Source: Hyphomicrobiales bacterium (GTDB lineage: Bacteria; Pseudomonadota; Alphaproteobacteria; Rhizobiales; Beijerinckiaceae). Taken from it: a stretch of DNA of 64,000 nucleotides. Under the pieces are notes generated by a model, which was not told the origin of the DNA, ran no database searches, and saw only the letters and a program-made list of their open reading frames with translations. A program made the translations under genes and the position numbers. Of the stretch, positions 10,972 through 19,971 are shown one piece after another; within the stretch, counting starts at the first letter, position 1, and each line of letters begins with the position of its first letter. The stretch lies in contig RXIY01000018.1 in the NCBI GenBank assembly GCA_003963405.1, positions 1 to 64,000 of the forward strand, in the 5' to 3' direction.

Positions 10972-11030
10972 GACGCGCTCGGGCGCGATTGACCTCCCTC
11001 CCCTCGCGGGGAGGGATAAAGGGTGGGGGG
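10972..11030. repeat. direct repeat, copy 2, flanking the restriction-modification operon
   Basis: This matches the 6083-6137 element with only a few differences: CTCGGGCGCGATTGACC here, CTCGGGCGCGATCGACC there, then the CCCTCCCC / GGGGAGGGA self-complementary block and a G-rich tail. Both copies have the same orientation. It lies 26 bp from the 3' end of the ABC exporter gene and could also act as a transcription stop between convergent genes. Confidence 0.7.
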
Positions 11031-11056
11031 CCGCGCCGCGATTACGGCGCGCCCGC

Positions 11057-12880
11057 TCAAGACGCCGCCGCCCCTGCCCGCTCCGTGTCGAACTGGAGCC
11101 TCGCGAGCCGCGCATAGAGGCCGCCGGCGGCGGAGAGGCTCGCATGCGTGCCCTCCTCCACGATGCCGCCCTCGTCGAGCACGAGGATGCGGTCGGCCTC
11201 GAGCACGGTGGCGAGGCGATGGGCGATGACGATGCTGGTGCGTCCCGCCATCACGTCGTGAAGCGCCGCCTGCACGGCGGCCTCGTTCTCGGCGTCGAGC
11301 GCGGAGGTCGCTTCGTCGAGCAGCAGAACCGGCGCGTCGGCGAGGATGGCGCGCGCGATGGCGAGGCGCTGGCGCTGGCCGCCCGACAGCGTGACCCCGC
11401 GCTCGCCGAGCAGCGTGTCGTAGCCCTGCGGCAAGGTCTCGATGAACTCATGCGCCTGCGCCCGCTTCGCCGCCGCGACGATCGCCTCCCGCGTCGCGCT
11501 CTCCCGCCCATAGGCGATGTTCTCCGCGACGCTCAGGCCGAAGATCACCGGGTCCTGCGGCGCCAGCGCGATGGCCGCGCGCAGATCGAGCGGATCGAGC
11601 GCGCGCACATCGACGCCGTCGAGGGAAATCGCGCCGCTATCCACGTCGTAGAAGCGCAGCAGCAGCGAAAAGAGCGTCGACTTGCCGGCGCCGGACGGGC
11701 CGACCAGCGCGATTCGCTCGCCGGGCTCGACGACGAGCGACAGACCGTCGAGCGCCGCGCGATCGGGCGCGGTCGGATAGGCGAAGACGACATGGTCGAA
11801 GGCGATGCGTCCCCGCCAGCGCGCGGGCGGCTTCGTGGGATGCGGCGGCGCGACGATCCGCGGCTTCACGGCAAGGATTTCCGCGATGCGCGACGCGGCC
11901 CCGGCGGCGGCGACGACCTCGCTCCAGACCGACGAAAGCTCGCCGAGCGAACTCGCCCCGAGCACGGCGTAGAGCACGAACTGGGAGAGGACGCCGGCGC
12001 TCATCCGCCCCGTGAGCACGTCCTGCGCGCCGAGCCAGAGCACGGCGACGATGCTGGTGAAGACGACGAGAATCACGCCCGCCGTCACGAAGGCGCGCAT
12101 CAGCGTCGCCGCCTGCGCGGCGTCGTAAGCCGTCTCGACCGCGCGGCGGAAGCGCGCGACGGTCGACGCCTGCGCGCCATTGGCCTGCATGGCGCGCACG
12201 GCGGAGAGATTCTCGCCCGCATAGGCGGCCGCCTGGGCGAGCATGTCCTGCGCATGTTTCGAGCGGCCGCGCACGCTGCGCCCCGAGGCGATCAGCGGCA
12301 GCACGATGACCGGAATCGCCGCAAGCGCGAGCCCCGCGAGCTTCGGGCTCGTCGCGAACATCATCACCACCGCGCCGACGAACATGAAGATGTTGCGCAG
12401 CGCGACGGAAGCCGAGGAGCCAAAGGCGGATTTGAGAAGCGTCGTGTCCGCAGTGAGACGCGACAGCAATTCGCCGGTCTTGGCCGTGTCGAAAAAGGCG
12501 GCGTCCAGCGCGGTGAGATGCCTGAAGAGATCGGCGCGCAGATCGGCGACCACGCGCTCGCCGAGCGTCATGACAAAGTAATAGCGGGTGGCGGACGCCA
12601 GAGCGAGAGTCGCGGCGACCGCGATCATCGCGCCGAAATAGGCGTTCACCGCCCCCGCGCTGTCAGCCGAAAATCCATGGTCGATCATGCCGCGCACGGC
12701 GGCGGGCAGCGTCAGCGTCGCTCCCGCCGCGACAATCAGCGCCGTGAAGGCCAGCGCGATCGTGCGCTTGTAGCGCAGGGCGTAGGGCAAAAGCGGGCGC
12801 AGCGGCGCAAGCGTTGCGCCGACGCCCCGCTTCGAATCACGGGCGGAGGGCGGAGTGGCGATGTCGTTGATCCTTGTCAT
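11057..12880 (-). CDS. MsbA-like ABC exporter (fused permease and ATPase)
   Basis: A 607-residue half-transporter. A six-helix ABC type I exporter membrane domain occupies about residues 30-330, followed by a nucleotide-binding domain. The latter has Walker A GPSGAGKST (about residue 395), a Q-loop in LAPQDPVIF, the signature LSGGQRQRLAIARA (about residue 498), Walker B VLLLDEATSALD and the H-loop IAHRL. Homodimers of this type flip lipids, lipid A or drugs out of the inner membrane. The cargo cannot be told from sequence, though MsbA/lipid A exporter-like is the closest general description. It stands alone: downstream is the non-coding gap and upstream a 350-bp intergenic region. Confidence 0.88.
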   Translation of the reverse strand: MTRINDIATPPSARDSKRGVGATLAPLRPLLPYALRYKRTIALAFTALIVAAGATLTLPAAVRGMIDHGFSADSAGAVNAYFGAMIAVAATLALASATRYYFVMTLGERVVADLRADLFRHLTALDAAFFDTAKTGELLSRLTADTTLLKSAFGSSASVALRNIFMFVGAVVMMFATSPKLAGLALAAIPVIVLPLIASGRSVRGRSKHAQDMLAQAAAYAGENLSAVRAMQANGAQASTVARFRRAVETAYDAAQAATLMRAFVTAGVILVVFTSIVAVLWLGAQDVLTGRMSAGVLSQFVLYAVLGASSLGELSSVWSEVVAAAGAASRIAEILAVKPRIVAPPHPTKPPARWRGRIAFDHVVFAYPTAPDRAALDGLSLVVEPGERIALVGPSGAGKSTLFSLLLRFYDVDSGAISLDGVDVRALDPLDLRAAIALAPQDPVIFGLSVAENIAYGRESATREAIVAAAKRAQAHEFIETLPQGYDTLLGERGVTLSGGQRQRLAIARAILADAPVLLLDEATSALDAENEAAVQAALHDVMAGRTSIVIAHRLATVLEADRILVLDEGGIVEEGTHASLSAAGGLYARLARLQFDTERAGAAAS

Positions 12881-13232
12881 GCCCCCGACCCTATAGCGCC
12901 CGACGTGAAGGAAGACGACTCCGAAGCCTTTCCCCTTGCCAGCCCCTTTTCAGGCGTCCGCGCCGGGGAATGTTGTGCGGTGCGGAATCAAAAAATATTT
13001 TTGCCCCGACAGACGAAACCCCGGCTCCTCGCGACAATAACACCATGTTTTTCATAGAGTTATAGCGTGCGACATGTTGTCGCGGAAAAATTCGGCCATG
13101 GCTGGACAGGGGCAAAACATATGATACCTTTCCCCTGCGTCGAAATGACGCGTCCGCCAAAAGGTGGGGGGCAAAGCGCCAGAAAAACAAAAAGCAAGGC
13201 GCGGCTCTGGGAACGAAAGAGGAGTGAAGATC
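12881..13232. other. intergenic region upstream of the 55-residue membrane peptide
   Basis: About 350 bp without a gene between the start of the ABC exporter (minus strand) and the small membrane peptide (plus strand). The right half is relatively AT-rich, as expected for a promoter region. It contains a compact inverted repeat, GCGACA (13069-13074) and TGTCGC (13078-13083), with a three-base spacer. Confidence 0.5.
13069..13083. promoter_or_regulatory. inverted repeat, possible operator
   Basis: GCGACA and TGTCGC separated by TGT form a 15-bp palindrome about 150 bp upstream of the small-peptide ORF and 190 bp upstream of the ABC exporter start. No known regulator box was matched; a role in controlling one of the divergent genes is conjecture. 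Confidence 0.3.
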
Positions 13233-13400
13233 ATGGCTGATAAAGAACTCGAAGTCACGACCAACACCTATATCTTCGCCGGCGTCGGCGCCGTTCTCCT
13301 TGGCGGCCTCGCGGCTGCTGCTCTCGGCGGCCTGCCGAACACGATCGCGGCTGGCGTCGTCGGCGCGCTCGCGGGCGGCTGCCTCGGCCTGTTCTTCTAA
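13233..13400 (+). CDS. small glycine/alanine-rich membrane peptide, 55 residues
   Basis: The ATG at 13233 follows a good Shine-Dalgarno (GAGGAG, eight bases upstream). The encoded 55-residue peptide begins MADKELEVTTNTYIF and continues as an almost uninterrupted hydrophobic Gly/Ala/Leu stretch with two helix-length segments, separated by GGLPNT, ending LGLFF. It should insert in the inner membrane as a helical hairpin. Repeated small-xxx-small spacing (GAVLLGGLAAAALGG, GVVGALAGG) suggests helix packing or oligomerisation. No family was recognised. It has its own upstream region and a perfect downstream hairpin, so it is probably a monocistronic gene. A longer frame starting at 13164 lacks a ribosome binding site. 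Confidence 0.72.
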   Translation: MADKELEVTTNTYIFAGVGAVLLGGLAAAALGGLPNTIAAGVVGALAGGCLGLFF

Positions 13401-13454
13401 TCGACGTATTTGGCGCAGCGCTGGTCTGGCCGCCAGCGTAACGCCAGTCGACAC

Positions 13455-13486
13455 CAGCCAGCAATCGCGACCGCGGTTGCTGGCTG
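13455..13486 (+). terminator. hairpin downstream of the small membrane peptide gene
   Basis: Perfect 10-bp arms CAGCCAGCAA and TTGCTGGCTG with a 12-base loop lie 55 bp after the small-peptide stop and before the convergent acyl-CoA synthetase stop. There is no strong T run on either side, so it may be a weak bidirectional terminator or an RNA 3' end stabiliser. Confidence 0.5.
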
Positions 13487-13567
13487 TGCTGTTTGAAGAA
13501 CACTTTCCAGATGAGCTGTTTTTCATTGAAGCGCGCCTTCCGGTCAGGAAAGCGCGTGTTTCGATCA

Positions 13568-15226
13568 TTACAGACTGGCCGTCGAAAGGCCGCCGGGCCA
13601 CATCTCGCGCGCGCGATTCCGCAGAACATATTTCTGTATCTTGCCGGTGGAGGTCTTCGGCAGAGGCCCGAAGACGACATGGCGCGGGCATTTGAAATGG
13701 GCCAGATGCGTGCGCGACCAGGCGATGATCTCCTCCGCCGTGGCGCTCTCCCCTTCCCTCAGTTCGACGAAGGCGCAAGGAGTCTCGCCCCATTTGTCGT
13801 CCGGCGCGGCGACCACCGCGGCGGAACTCACCTTCGGATGCTTGAAGAGAATATCTTCCACTTCGATCGAAGAGATGTTCTCGCCGCCTGAAATGATGAC
13901 GTCCTTTGACCGGTCCTTGAGCTGGATGTAGCCGTCGGGATGCATCACGCCGAGATCGCCGGAGTGGAACCAGCCGCCGTCGAAGGCTTTCTCCGAAGCG
14001 GCTTTGTTCTTCAGGTAACCCTTCATGACGATGTTGCCGCGAAACATCACCTCGCCCATGGTGGCGCCGTCGCGGGGCACGGGCTGCATCGTTTCCGGAT
14101 CGATGACGTCGAGGTCTTCGAGCACATTGTAACGAACGCCCTGCCGGGCCTTCATCTGCGCCTGCGCCACGTCGTCGAGATCGTCCCAATGCGACTGCCA
14201 TTCGTTCACGGCCGCGGGACCGTAGGTTTCGGTCAGGCCGTAAAGATGGGTGACCTCGAAACCCGCCGCCTTCATCGCAGCGAGAACCGCCTGCGGCGGC
14301 GGCGCGGCGGCCGTGAAGAACCGCACGGTCTGCTTCAACGGCTTCTTCTCGGCCTCGGTGGCGCCGAGCAGCGTGGACATGACGATGGGCGCGCCGCACA
14401 GATGCGTGACGCCATGCTCGGACATGAGCTCGTACATTTGGCCCGGGCGCACCTGCCGCAGGCAGACATGCGTGCCCGCGGCGACCGACAGGGACCAGGT
14501 GAAACACCAGCCGTTGCAATGGAACATCGGCAAGGTCCAGAGATAGACCGGGTGGCGGCCCATGTCTCCGGTGAGAATATTGCCGAGCGCAAGCAGATAG
14601 GCCCCGCGATGGTGATAGACGACGCCTTTGGGATCGCCCGTCGTGCCCGAGGTGTAATTCAGGGAGATCGCGTCCCACTCGTCGCGCGGCGGGCGCCAAG
14701 CATAGGCGGGGTCGCCACCCAGGATGAAATCCTCGTAGTCGATCGAGCCGAGCCTTTCGCCTGGCCCCGCATATTCGGGGTCGTCGTAGTCGATGATGAG
14801 CGGTTTCGTCTTCGTGAGCGCCAGCGCCTCGCGCATCAATCCCGAGAATTCCCGGTCGACGATCAGCGCCCTGGCTTCCGCGTGATCCAGGGTGAAGGCG
14901 AGGATCGGCGCATCGAGGCGGGTATTGAGCGTGTTCAGCACGGCCCCGACCATGGGGACGCCGTAATGGCATTCGAGCATCGCGGGCGTGTTGGCGAGCA
15001 TCACGCAGACCGTGTCGCCCCGCCCGATTCCGCCCTTCTCCAGCGCGCTGGCGAGGCGCCGGCTGCGCGCATAGAAGTCACGGTAGGTGCGCCGCAGGCC
15101 GCCGTGGACGATTGCGATCCGGTCGGGAAAGACCGCCGCCGCCCGCGCCAGAAAAGTCAGCGGCGTCAAAGGCTGGAAATTGGCCGCATTGCGGTCGAGG
15201 TCGCGGTCGTAGGCGGATGCTGGCAT
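13568..15226 (-). CDS. acyl-CoA synthetase (AMP-forming)
   Basis: A 552-residue adenylate-forming enzyme that activates a carboxylic acid to an acyl-AMP and then to acyl-CoA. It has the P-loop motif YTSGTTGDPKG (about residue 187), the YGLTE motif near residue 312, GWFHSGD near 420, the hinge region KDRSKDVIISGGENIS and the C-terminal catalytic lysine in KTSTGKIQK. Its length and motifs resemble medium/long-chain fatty-acid CoA ligases of the AlkK type, but substrate chain length cannot be fixed. The ATG at 15226 (with GGAG upstream) is preferred, because the longer frame would run back into the end of trcR. It follows trcR by about 100 bp on the same strand. Confidence 0.9.
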   Translation of the reverse strand: MPASAYDRDLDRNAANFQPLTPLTFLARAAAVFPDRIAIVHGGLRRTYRDFYARSRRLASALEKGGIGRGDTVCVMLANTPAMLECHYGVPMVGAVLNTLNTRLDAPILAFTLDHAEARALIVDREFSGLMREALALTKTKPLIIDYDDPEYAGPGERLGSIDYEDFILGGDPAYAWRPPRDEWDAISLNYTSGTTGDPKGVVYHHRGAYLLALGNILTGDMGRHPVYLWTLPMFHCNGWCFTWSLSVAAGTHVCLRQVRPGQMYELMSEHGVTHLCGAPIVMSTLLGATEAEKKPLKQTVRFFTAAAPPPQAVLAAMKAAGFEVTHLYGLTETYGPAAVNEWQSHWDDLDDVAQAQMKARQGVRYNVLEDLDVIDPETMQPVPRDGATMGEVMFRGNIVMKGYLKNKAASEKAFDGGWFHSGDLGVMHPDGYIQLKDRSKDVIISGGENISSIEVEDILFKHPKVSSAAVVAAPDDKWGETPCAFVELREGESATAEEIIAWSRTHLAHFKCPRHVVFGPLPKTSTGKIQKYVLRNRAREMWPGGLSTASL

Positions 15227-15323
15227 CAAGGGAGACTCCAAAAGCGCAGGCGCGCGGGCCGTCGCTTGCAGGATATATGCAAATTTCCGCTTGTCTGCCG
15301 CCGCCTTCCGCCGTCCTTCCCCG

Positions 15324-16040
15324 CTATTCGCCGAAATCGACGTCCTTGAGTCGGCCGAAAACGCGCTCGGCGTCGAAATTGTCCTCGTCCTCCGCCGGAA
15401 CGGCCGGCTTTGTCGGCTTGCCGAAGACATCCTCGGTCGTGGTCGGCTCGCGCAGGCTGGTGGTGACTGTGGCGGGCACCAGAGTCTGGCCGTGATCCTC
15501 GACGACCGCCGGACGGTCCTTGGCGGCGCGGTTGACCTCGAAGTCGAGATCGATCTGCGAGCAGAGGCCGAGCGTCACAGGGTCCATCGGCGTCAACGAG
15601 GCTGAGTTCCAGTGCGTCCGCTCGCGGATCGCCTTGAGGGTCGCCTTGGTGGTGCCCACGAGCCGCATAATTTGCGCGTCCTTGAGCTCGGGATGGTTGC
15701 GCACGAGCCACAGAATGGCGTTCGGCCGGTCCTGGCGCCGCGAGAGCGGCGTATAGCGCGGACCGCGCGTCTTCTTGACCTCCGGCACAACGACCTTGGA
15801 AACCGAAAGCCTCAGCTGATGCCTGGCGTCGCGTTCGCCACGGGCGATTTCCTCGCGGGTCAACTGACCCGAAGTGATCGGATCGTGACCGCGAATGCCA
15901 GCGGCCACCTCGCCATCGGCGATGCCCTTCACCTCGAGAGGGTGCAATTTGCAGAATTCAGCGATTTGGTCGAAGGTCAGGGAGGTGTTTTCGACGAGCC
16001 AGACTGCCGTCGCCTTCGGCATCAAGGGGGCGTTGCTCAT
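15324..16040 (-). CDS. trcR: cell-cycle transcriptional regulator TrcR (DUF1013)
   Basis: A 238-residue member of DUF1013, a family nearly confined to alphaproteobacteria and named TrcR for its part in cell-cycle transcription. The first ~60 residues (LVENTSLTFDQIAEFC...) form a helix-turn-helix-like region, and a second such region follows at about residues 105-140 (AILWLVRNHPELKDAQIMRL). The carboxyl end is acidic and probably disordered. In the family it associates with RNA polymerase; that role is taken from the literature, not visible here. AAGGAG lies ten bases before the ATG. Confidence 0.88.
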   Translation of the reverse strand: MSNAPLMPKATAVWLVENTSLTFDQIAEFCKLHPLEVKGIADGEVAAGIRGHDPITSGQLTREEIARGERDARHQLRLSVSKVVVPEVKKTRGPRYTPLSRRQDRPNAILWLVRNHPELKDAQIMRLVGTTKATLKAIRERTHWNSASLTPMDPVTLGLCSQIDLDFEVNRAAKDRPAVVEDHGQTLVPATVTTSLREPTTTEDVFGKPTKPAVPAEDEDNFDAERVFGRLKDVDFGE

Positions 16041-16227
16041 CTTGCTGAATCTCCTTGGGTGCGGGCATGGCGGGAGCGTCCGGCGCCGCGCCTTGCCGGC
16101 GCCGGCGACCCCATTAGGCTCGACCGTCCATGATGGGAATGTCGTGTATATAGCCGCTCAGCGCCCAATTCGCAATGATTTGATGCGCCGCGCGTATGAA
16201 CGCCCGCCCCTGCCTTCCCCGCTCCCG

Positions 16228-17304
16228 TTATGAGTCGCCGCCCCGCGCATGGGCGGGACGCAGCCTCTGCGAATGCTCGGGCAAAAGCTCCCTCAGGGCA
16301 ACGCCAAGCGCCGGACCGTATTTGTGAAAAACCAGTCCAAAGGCGATCAGCGCCACGCCGACGCCCGAGAGCGCGAAGGGAAAAAGGATCGAATCCTTGA
16401 AGACTTCGCTCGAGAGATAGCCCAGATACATGGTGACGCCGACGGCGCCGAAGACGGCATAGGCGCGCCGCATCAGGAAAATCGAAAGAAAGACGAGCCC
16501 AACGTTCACGAGGCAATAGAGCGCCTTCCCCAGTTCGCTCCCGCTGTGCTGCATCGTCAGCCCGCCCCAGAAGGCCATGAGCCCGCCGAGGTGGAGCCAG
16601 AAGGCGAAATCGCCGTTCTTCCATTTCCTGAGGTCGATCAGCCAGGCGAGCGCGATGACGACGAGCCCGAAATACATGCTGACGGTCGCGCGCTGATCAA
16701 AGGTGAAGTCATCGACGCCCATGAGCCAGGGCGTCAGGTCCATCGACAGGAACCACAGGCAGAACGCGATGATCATGGTGAGGAAGGGGAAAGGAAAGAC
16801 CATGAGCGCCAGCGAAGCGGCGGCGATCGTCCCGAGCTCCATCGGCAGCCAGCTCGACTTGATCCAGATGTAGAAGTCGCGATAGCCGCCGGGCGCGTCG
16901 ATTGGGCTGTGACCCAAGAGCGATTGCAGGCTGTAAATGGCCAGCGGCGCCATGCCGACCGCGCAGGTGACGAGCAGGCCGCCGGGCGTGCGCAGGCCGC
17001 GACGCCATAGCACGGCGCCGGCGGCCAGAAACACGGCGGCGTAGATGGCGGCCGTGGCCAGTAGCGCGCCATCGCCCCAGAGTCCGAAAGCCATGGTCGA
17101 GAACATGCCCATCGCGCCGAGCACGATGAGCGCGCCCGCGTACCAGAGCATGTGAACGAAATCATAGCGCGGCGCCGCCCCGGCCGGCGGCGCCGTCGCA
17201 AGGCGGGCGGCGAGAAAGCGCGTCAGGCGCTCGAAGGTTTCGGCGTCGATGACGCCAGCGTCGCGGGCAGCCGCGAGGTCGTCGATGGGTGAGCGTGCCG
17301 ACAT
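16228..17304 (-). CDS. multipass membrane protein, DUF2157-like
   Basis: A 358-residue integral membrane protein with a short soluble amino end (DDLAAARDAGVIDAETFERL, a helical pattern seen in DUF2157 proteins) and roughly eight to ten hydrophobic segments. The ATG at 17304 is chosen because GGAGG lies eight bases upstream; starts further out at 17319, 17328 and 17370 lack a good site, and the outermost would add a cysteine-rich leader MCVCTRNCC that looks spurious. No catalytic motif or transport signature is visible. It is read divergently from purM. Function unknown. Confidence 0.7.
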   Translation of the reverse strand: MSARSPIDDLAAARDAGVIDAETFERLTRFLAARLATAPPAGAAPRYDFVHMLWYAGALIVLGAMGMFSTMAFGLWGDGALLATAAIYAAVFLAAGAVLWRRGLRTPGGLLVTCAVGMAPLAIYSLQSLLGHSPIDAPGGYRDFYIWIKSSWLPMELGTIAAASLALMVFPFPFLTMIIAFCLWFLSMDLTPWLMGVDDFTFDQRATVSMYFGLVVIALAWLIDLRKWKNGDFAFWLHLGGLMAFWGGLTMQHSGSELGKALYCLVNVGLVFLSIFLMRRAYAVFGAVGVTMYLGYLSSEVFKDSILFPFALSGVGVALIAFGLVFHKYGPALGVALRELLPEHSQRLRPAHARGGDS

Positions 17305-17458
17305 GTCCTGATCCTCCATGGACGGCATGTTGAGCGCGGCGGCGCAGCAATTCCTTGTGCAAACGCACATGAGGCTAATTCATCGCCCGATCATTTGACA
17401 GCAGGGTTTGCATTGCCCATTAACCCCAAACGGGCGGAGGGCCCGACGGGACAGCGCC

Positions 17459-18523
17459 ATGCATCAGAAAGCCAAAGGGCTCACATATTCGGACGCGGGC
17501 GTCGACATCGACGCCGGCAATCGGCTCGTCGACATGATACGGCCCTTCGTGCGCGCCACCCGACGCGCTGGCGCCGATGGCGAGATCGGCGGATTTGGCG
17601 GCGTATTCGACCTCAAGGCCGCCGGCTTCGCCGATCCGCTTCTGGTCGCCGCCAACGACGGCGTGGGCACCAAGGTCAAGATCGCGATCGAATCCGGTCT
17701 GCATGGCACCATCGGCGTCGACCTCGTCGCCATGTGCGTCAACGATCTCGTGGTGCAGGGCGCGGAGCCGCTGTTCTTTCTCGACTATTACGCGACGGGC
17801 AAGCTCGATCCCGCCGTCGCCGCGGCGGTCGTCAAGGGCATTGCTGACGGCTGCGTCATGGCGGGCTGCGCCCTGCTCGGCGGCGAGACGGCTGAGATGC
17901 CGGGCCTCTATGCGAGAAGCGATTACGATCTCGCGGGCTTCGCGGTCGGCGCGGTCGATCGCCGGGCGCTGCTGCCGCGTCCCGTATTGCCGGGCGACGT
18001 CGCCATCGGCCTGCCCTCCTCCGGCCTGCACTCCAACGGCTTCTCGCTCGTGCGCCGGGTCGTGAAGGACATGGGCCTGTCCTGGAATGCGACGGCGCCT
18101 TTCGCGCCGGAAATGACGCTCGCCCGCGCTTTGCTCGAGCCGACGCGCATCTATGTGAAGCCGGCGCTCGCCGCGCTGAAGCGCACGCCCCACATCCGCG
18201 CGCTGGCGCATGTCACCGGCGGCGGCTTTCCGGAAAATCTTCCCCGTGTCCTGCCCAAGGGCGTCGGCGTCTCGCTCGATCTCTCGGCCTTCGAGGTTCC
18301 GCGCGTTTTCAAATGGCTCGCCAAAGAGGGCGAGATCGAGGAAAGCGAGATGCTGCGCACCTTCAACTGCGGCGTCGGCATGGTGGTCTTCGCGTCGCGA
18401 GACGGCGCGGACGAAGTGGAAAGGACACTGCGCGATTCCGGCGAGAGGCCGGTGAGAATCGGCGAGGCGATCGACGCGAGCGAGGGCGCGCGCGTGATCA
18501 TGAAGGGGGCCTTGGGGCTGTAA
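17459..18523 (+). CDS. purM: phosphoribosylformylglycinamidine cyclo-ligase (AIR synthetase)
   Basis: A 354-residue PurM, catalysing ATP-dependent ring closure of FGAM to AIR, the fifth step of purine synthesis. Family motifs are [14 protein letters not shown] at the start, NDGVGTK near residue 66, GGETAEMPG near residue 141 and [13 protein letters not shown] near residue 250. The start at 17459 (MHQKAKG) fits homologues; the longer frame from 17408 lacks family similarity at its N-terminus. It is followed 18 bp later by purN, so the two steps are probably co-expressed. Confidence 0.96.
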   Translation: MHQKAKGLTYSDAGVDIDAGNRLVDMIRPFVRATRRAGADGEIGGFGGVFDLKAAGFADPLLVAANDGVGTKVKIAIESGLHGTIGVDLVAMCVNDLVVQGAEPLFFLDYYATGKLDPAVAAAVVKGIADGCVMAGCALLGGETAEMPGLYARSDYDLAGFAVGAVDRRALLPRPVLPGDVAIGLPSSGLHSNGFSLVRRVVKDMGLSWNATAPFAPEMTLARALLEPTRIYVKPALAALKRTPHIRALAHVTGGGFPENLPRVLPKGVGVSLDLSAFEVPRVFKWLAKEGEIEESEMLRTFNCGVGMVVFASRDGADEVERTLRDSGERPVRIGEAIDASEGARVIMKGALGL

Positions 18524-18541
18524 GCGACCCTGAAGGAAATC

Positions 18542-19201
18542 ATGACCCGCCTGCGCACCGCCATCCTCATCTCCGGCCGCGGCTCCAACATGGATGCGCT
18601 GATCGCGGCCGCGCGCGCGCCGGAGTTTCCGGCGCAAATCGCGCTCGTTCTCTCGAACCGGCCGGATGCGCCGGGGCTCGCCAAGGCGAAGGCTGCGGGC
18701 ATCGCCGTGGCGGCGGTGGATCACAAGATTTACGCCGGGCGCGAGGAGTTCGAACGCTCGCTTCAGATCGTGCTCGACACCTATCGCATCGACTTCATCT
18801 GCCTTGCGGGATTCATGCGCCTGTTTACGCCCTGGTTCATCGGCCAGTGGCGCGGGCGGATGCTCAATATCCATCCTGCCCTGCTGCCGGCCTATCGTGG
18901 CCTGCACACCCATGAGCGCGCACTTGCGGATGGCGTGAAGATCCACGGCTGCACGGTGCATTTCGTCGTGCCGGAAATGGACGAAGGACCCATTGTCGCG
19001 CAGGCGGCCGTGCCGGTCCTCGACGGCGACGACGCCGGGACGCTCGGCGCGCGCGTCCTCGAGCAGGAGCATGTCATCTATCCGCTGGCGCTGCGTCTCG
19101 TCGCGTCGGGCGCGGTGCGCATCGAGGGCAACCGCGTGCTCGGCGCCCTGGCCGGAAGCGACGCCCGCCTCGTCGCGCCGCCCGAGCGCGCCGATGGTTA
19201 A
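18542..19201 (+). CDS. purN: phosphoribosylglycinamide formyltransferase
   Basis: A 219-residue GAR transformylase that uses 10-formyltetrahydrofolate for the third step of purine synthesis. The phosphate loop ISGRGSNM is near residue 11. The catalytic asparagine and histidine lie in MLNIHPALLPAYRG near residue 107, and the catalytic aspartate is in VPEMDEGP near residue 143. It is the second gene of the purM-purN pair and overlaps the following glutathione S-transferase gene by eight bases. Confidence 0.96.
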   Translation: MTRLRTAILISGRGSNMDALIAAARAPEFPAQIALVLSNRPDAPGLAKAKAAGIAVAAVDHKIYAGREEFERSLQIVLDTYRIDFICLAGFMRLFTPWFIGQWRGRMLNIHPALLPAYRGLHTHERALADGVKIHGCTVHFVVPEMDEGPIVAQAAVPVLDGDDAGTLGARVLEQEHVIYPLALRLVASGAVRIEGNRVLGALAGSDARLVAPPERADG

Positions 19202-19901
19202 AATCTACGGCTTCGGCGCAGCGCCCGGCCTGCCCGATCTCTCGCCCTTCGTCCTCAAGGCGATGACGCTCCTGAAGATGGCGGGCGTCGAGTACACGGT
19301 GGACACGACCGGGTTCCGGCGGGCGCCCAAGGGCAAGCTTCCCTATATCGACGACGAGGGCGTGATCGTCGCGGATTCGACCTTCATCCGGCTGCATCTC
19401 GAAAAGACGCGGGGCGTCGATTTCGACGCCGGCCTCTCGCCGCTCGAACGCGCGCAGGGCTGGGCGATCGAGAAGCTCTGCGAGGATCACCTGATGTGGA
19501 TCGTCGCGCTGCATCGCTGGACCGATGACGCGAATTTCGCACGCGGCCTCGGCCCCGTCTTCGACAAAATGCTGCCTGCGCCGGCGCGCGCGCCGGGCAA
19601 GTGGGCGATCCGGCGGGGCATGTCGTGGCGGTTCTGGCAGCAGGGCGTCGGCCGCTACGACGCGGCGGAGCTTGCCATCCTTGGCAGCCGGGACGTGGAG
19701 GCGCTTGCGACGCTGATCGGCGGAAAGCCGTTTCTGTTCGGCGATCGCCCCTGCGCGGCCGACGCCTCTGTCTTCGCCATGCTCACGCTGCTCATGGACC
19801 CGGCGACAGAGTCCCCGACCCGCGACGTGGCGCTCTCGACGCCCACTCTCGTCGCCTATCGCGACAGGATGAGAAATCGATACTTTCCGGATGTGACCTG
19901 A
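19194..19901 (+). CDS. glutathione S-transferase family protein (metaxin/FAXC-like)
   Basis: A 235-residue protein with an N-terminal thioredoxin-like fold (MVKIYGFG..., KGKLPYIDDEG with the cis-proline, and a short stretch DSTFIRLHLEK) and a helical GST C-terminal domain with PFLFGDRPCAADASVFAML, the usual N-capping and hydrophobic-staple region. Most like the metaxin/FAXC branch of bacterial GSTs, whose substrates are mostly undefined. It overlaps purN by eight bases, indicating translational coupling, although no purine role is obvious. Confidence 0.82.
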   Translation: MVKIYGFGAAPGLPDLSPFVLKAMTLLKMAGVEYTVDTTGFRRAPKGKLPYIDDEGVIVADSTFIRLHLEKTRGVDFDAGLSPLERAQGWAIEKLCEDHLMWIVALHRWTDDANFARGLGPVFDKMLPAPARAPGKWAIRRGMSWRFWQQGVGRYDAAELAILGSRDVEALATLIGGKPFLFGDRPCAADASVFAMLTLLMDPATESPTRDVALSTPTLVAYRDRMRNRYFPDVT

Positions 19902-19925
19902 CCGTAAAATGCGGCTGCGCCCGCA

Positions 19926-19961
19926 GTGACGAACATTGCGAGCGCAGGGAAGCAATCCAGG
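19926..19961. repeat. dispersed short repeat, alphaproteobacterial type
   Basis: The segment GTGACGAACATTGCGAGCGC followed by AGGGAAGCAATCCAGG resembles a short interspersed sequence common in alphaproteobacterial genomes, typically read as cattgcgagcg...gaagcaatccagg. It lies between the convergent GST and ndk genes. Recognised from memory of the motif; only one clear copy is seen in this window. Confidence 0.45.
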
Positions 19962-19971
19962 CCTAAGTCGA

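Larger units (their letters stand above)
10367..11056. other. 690-bp gap between convergent res and ABC exporter genes
   Basis: No convincing protein gene is seen. The open frames here lack ribosome binding sites and have arginine/proline-rich, low-information translations. The gap contains the candidate structured RNA (10480-10680) and copy 2 of the repeat that flanks the restriction-modification operon (10972-11030). Confidence 0.6.

Noticed and set aside
10955-13057. 700-residue plus-strand open frame across the ABC exporter
   Set aside because: Antisense of a gene with all ABC motifs; low-complexity translation and no ribosome binding site.
17305-17370. longer amino end of the membrane protein at 16.2-17.3 kb (MCVCTRNCC...)
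   Set aside because: The start at 17304 has a strong GGAGG at correct spacing; the extra residues look like translated upstream DNA.
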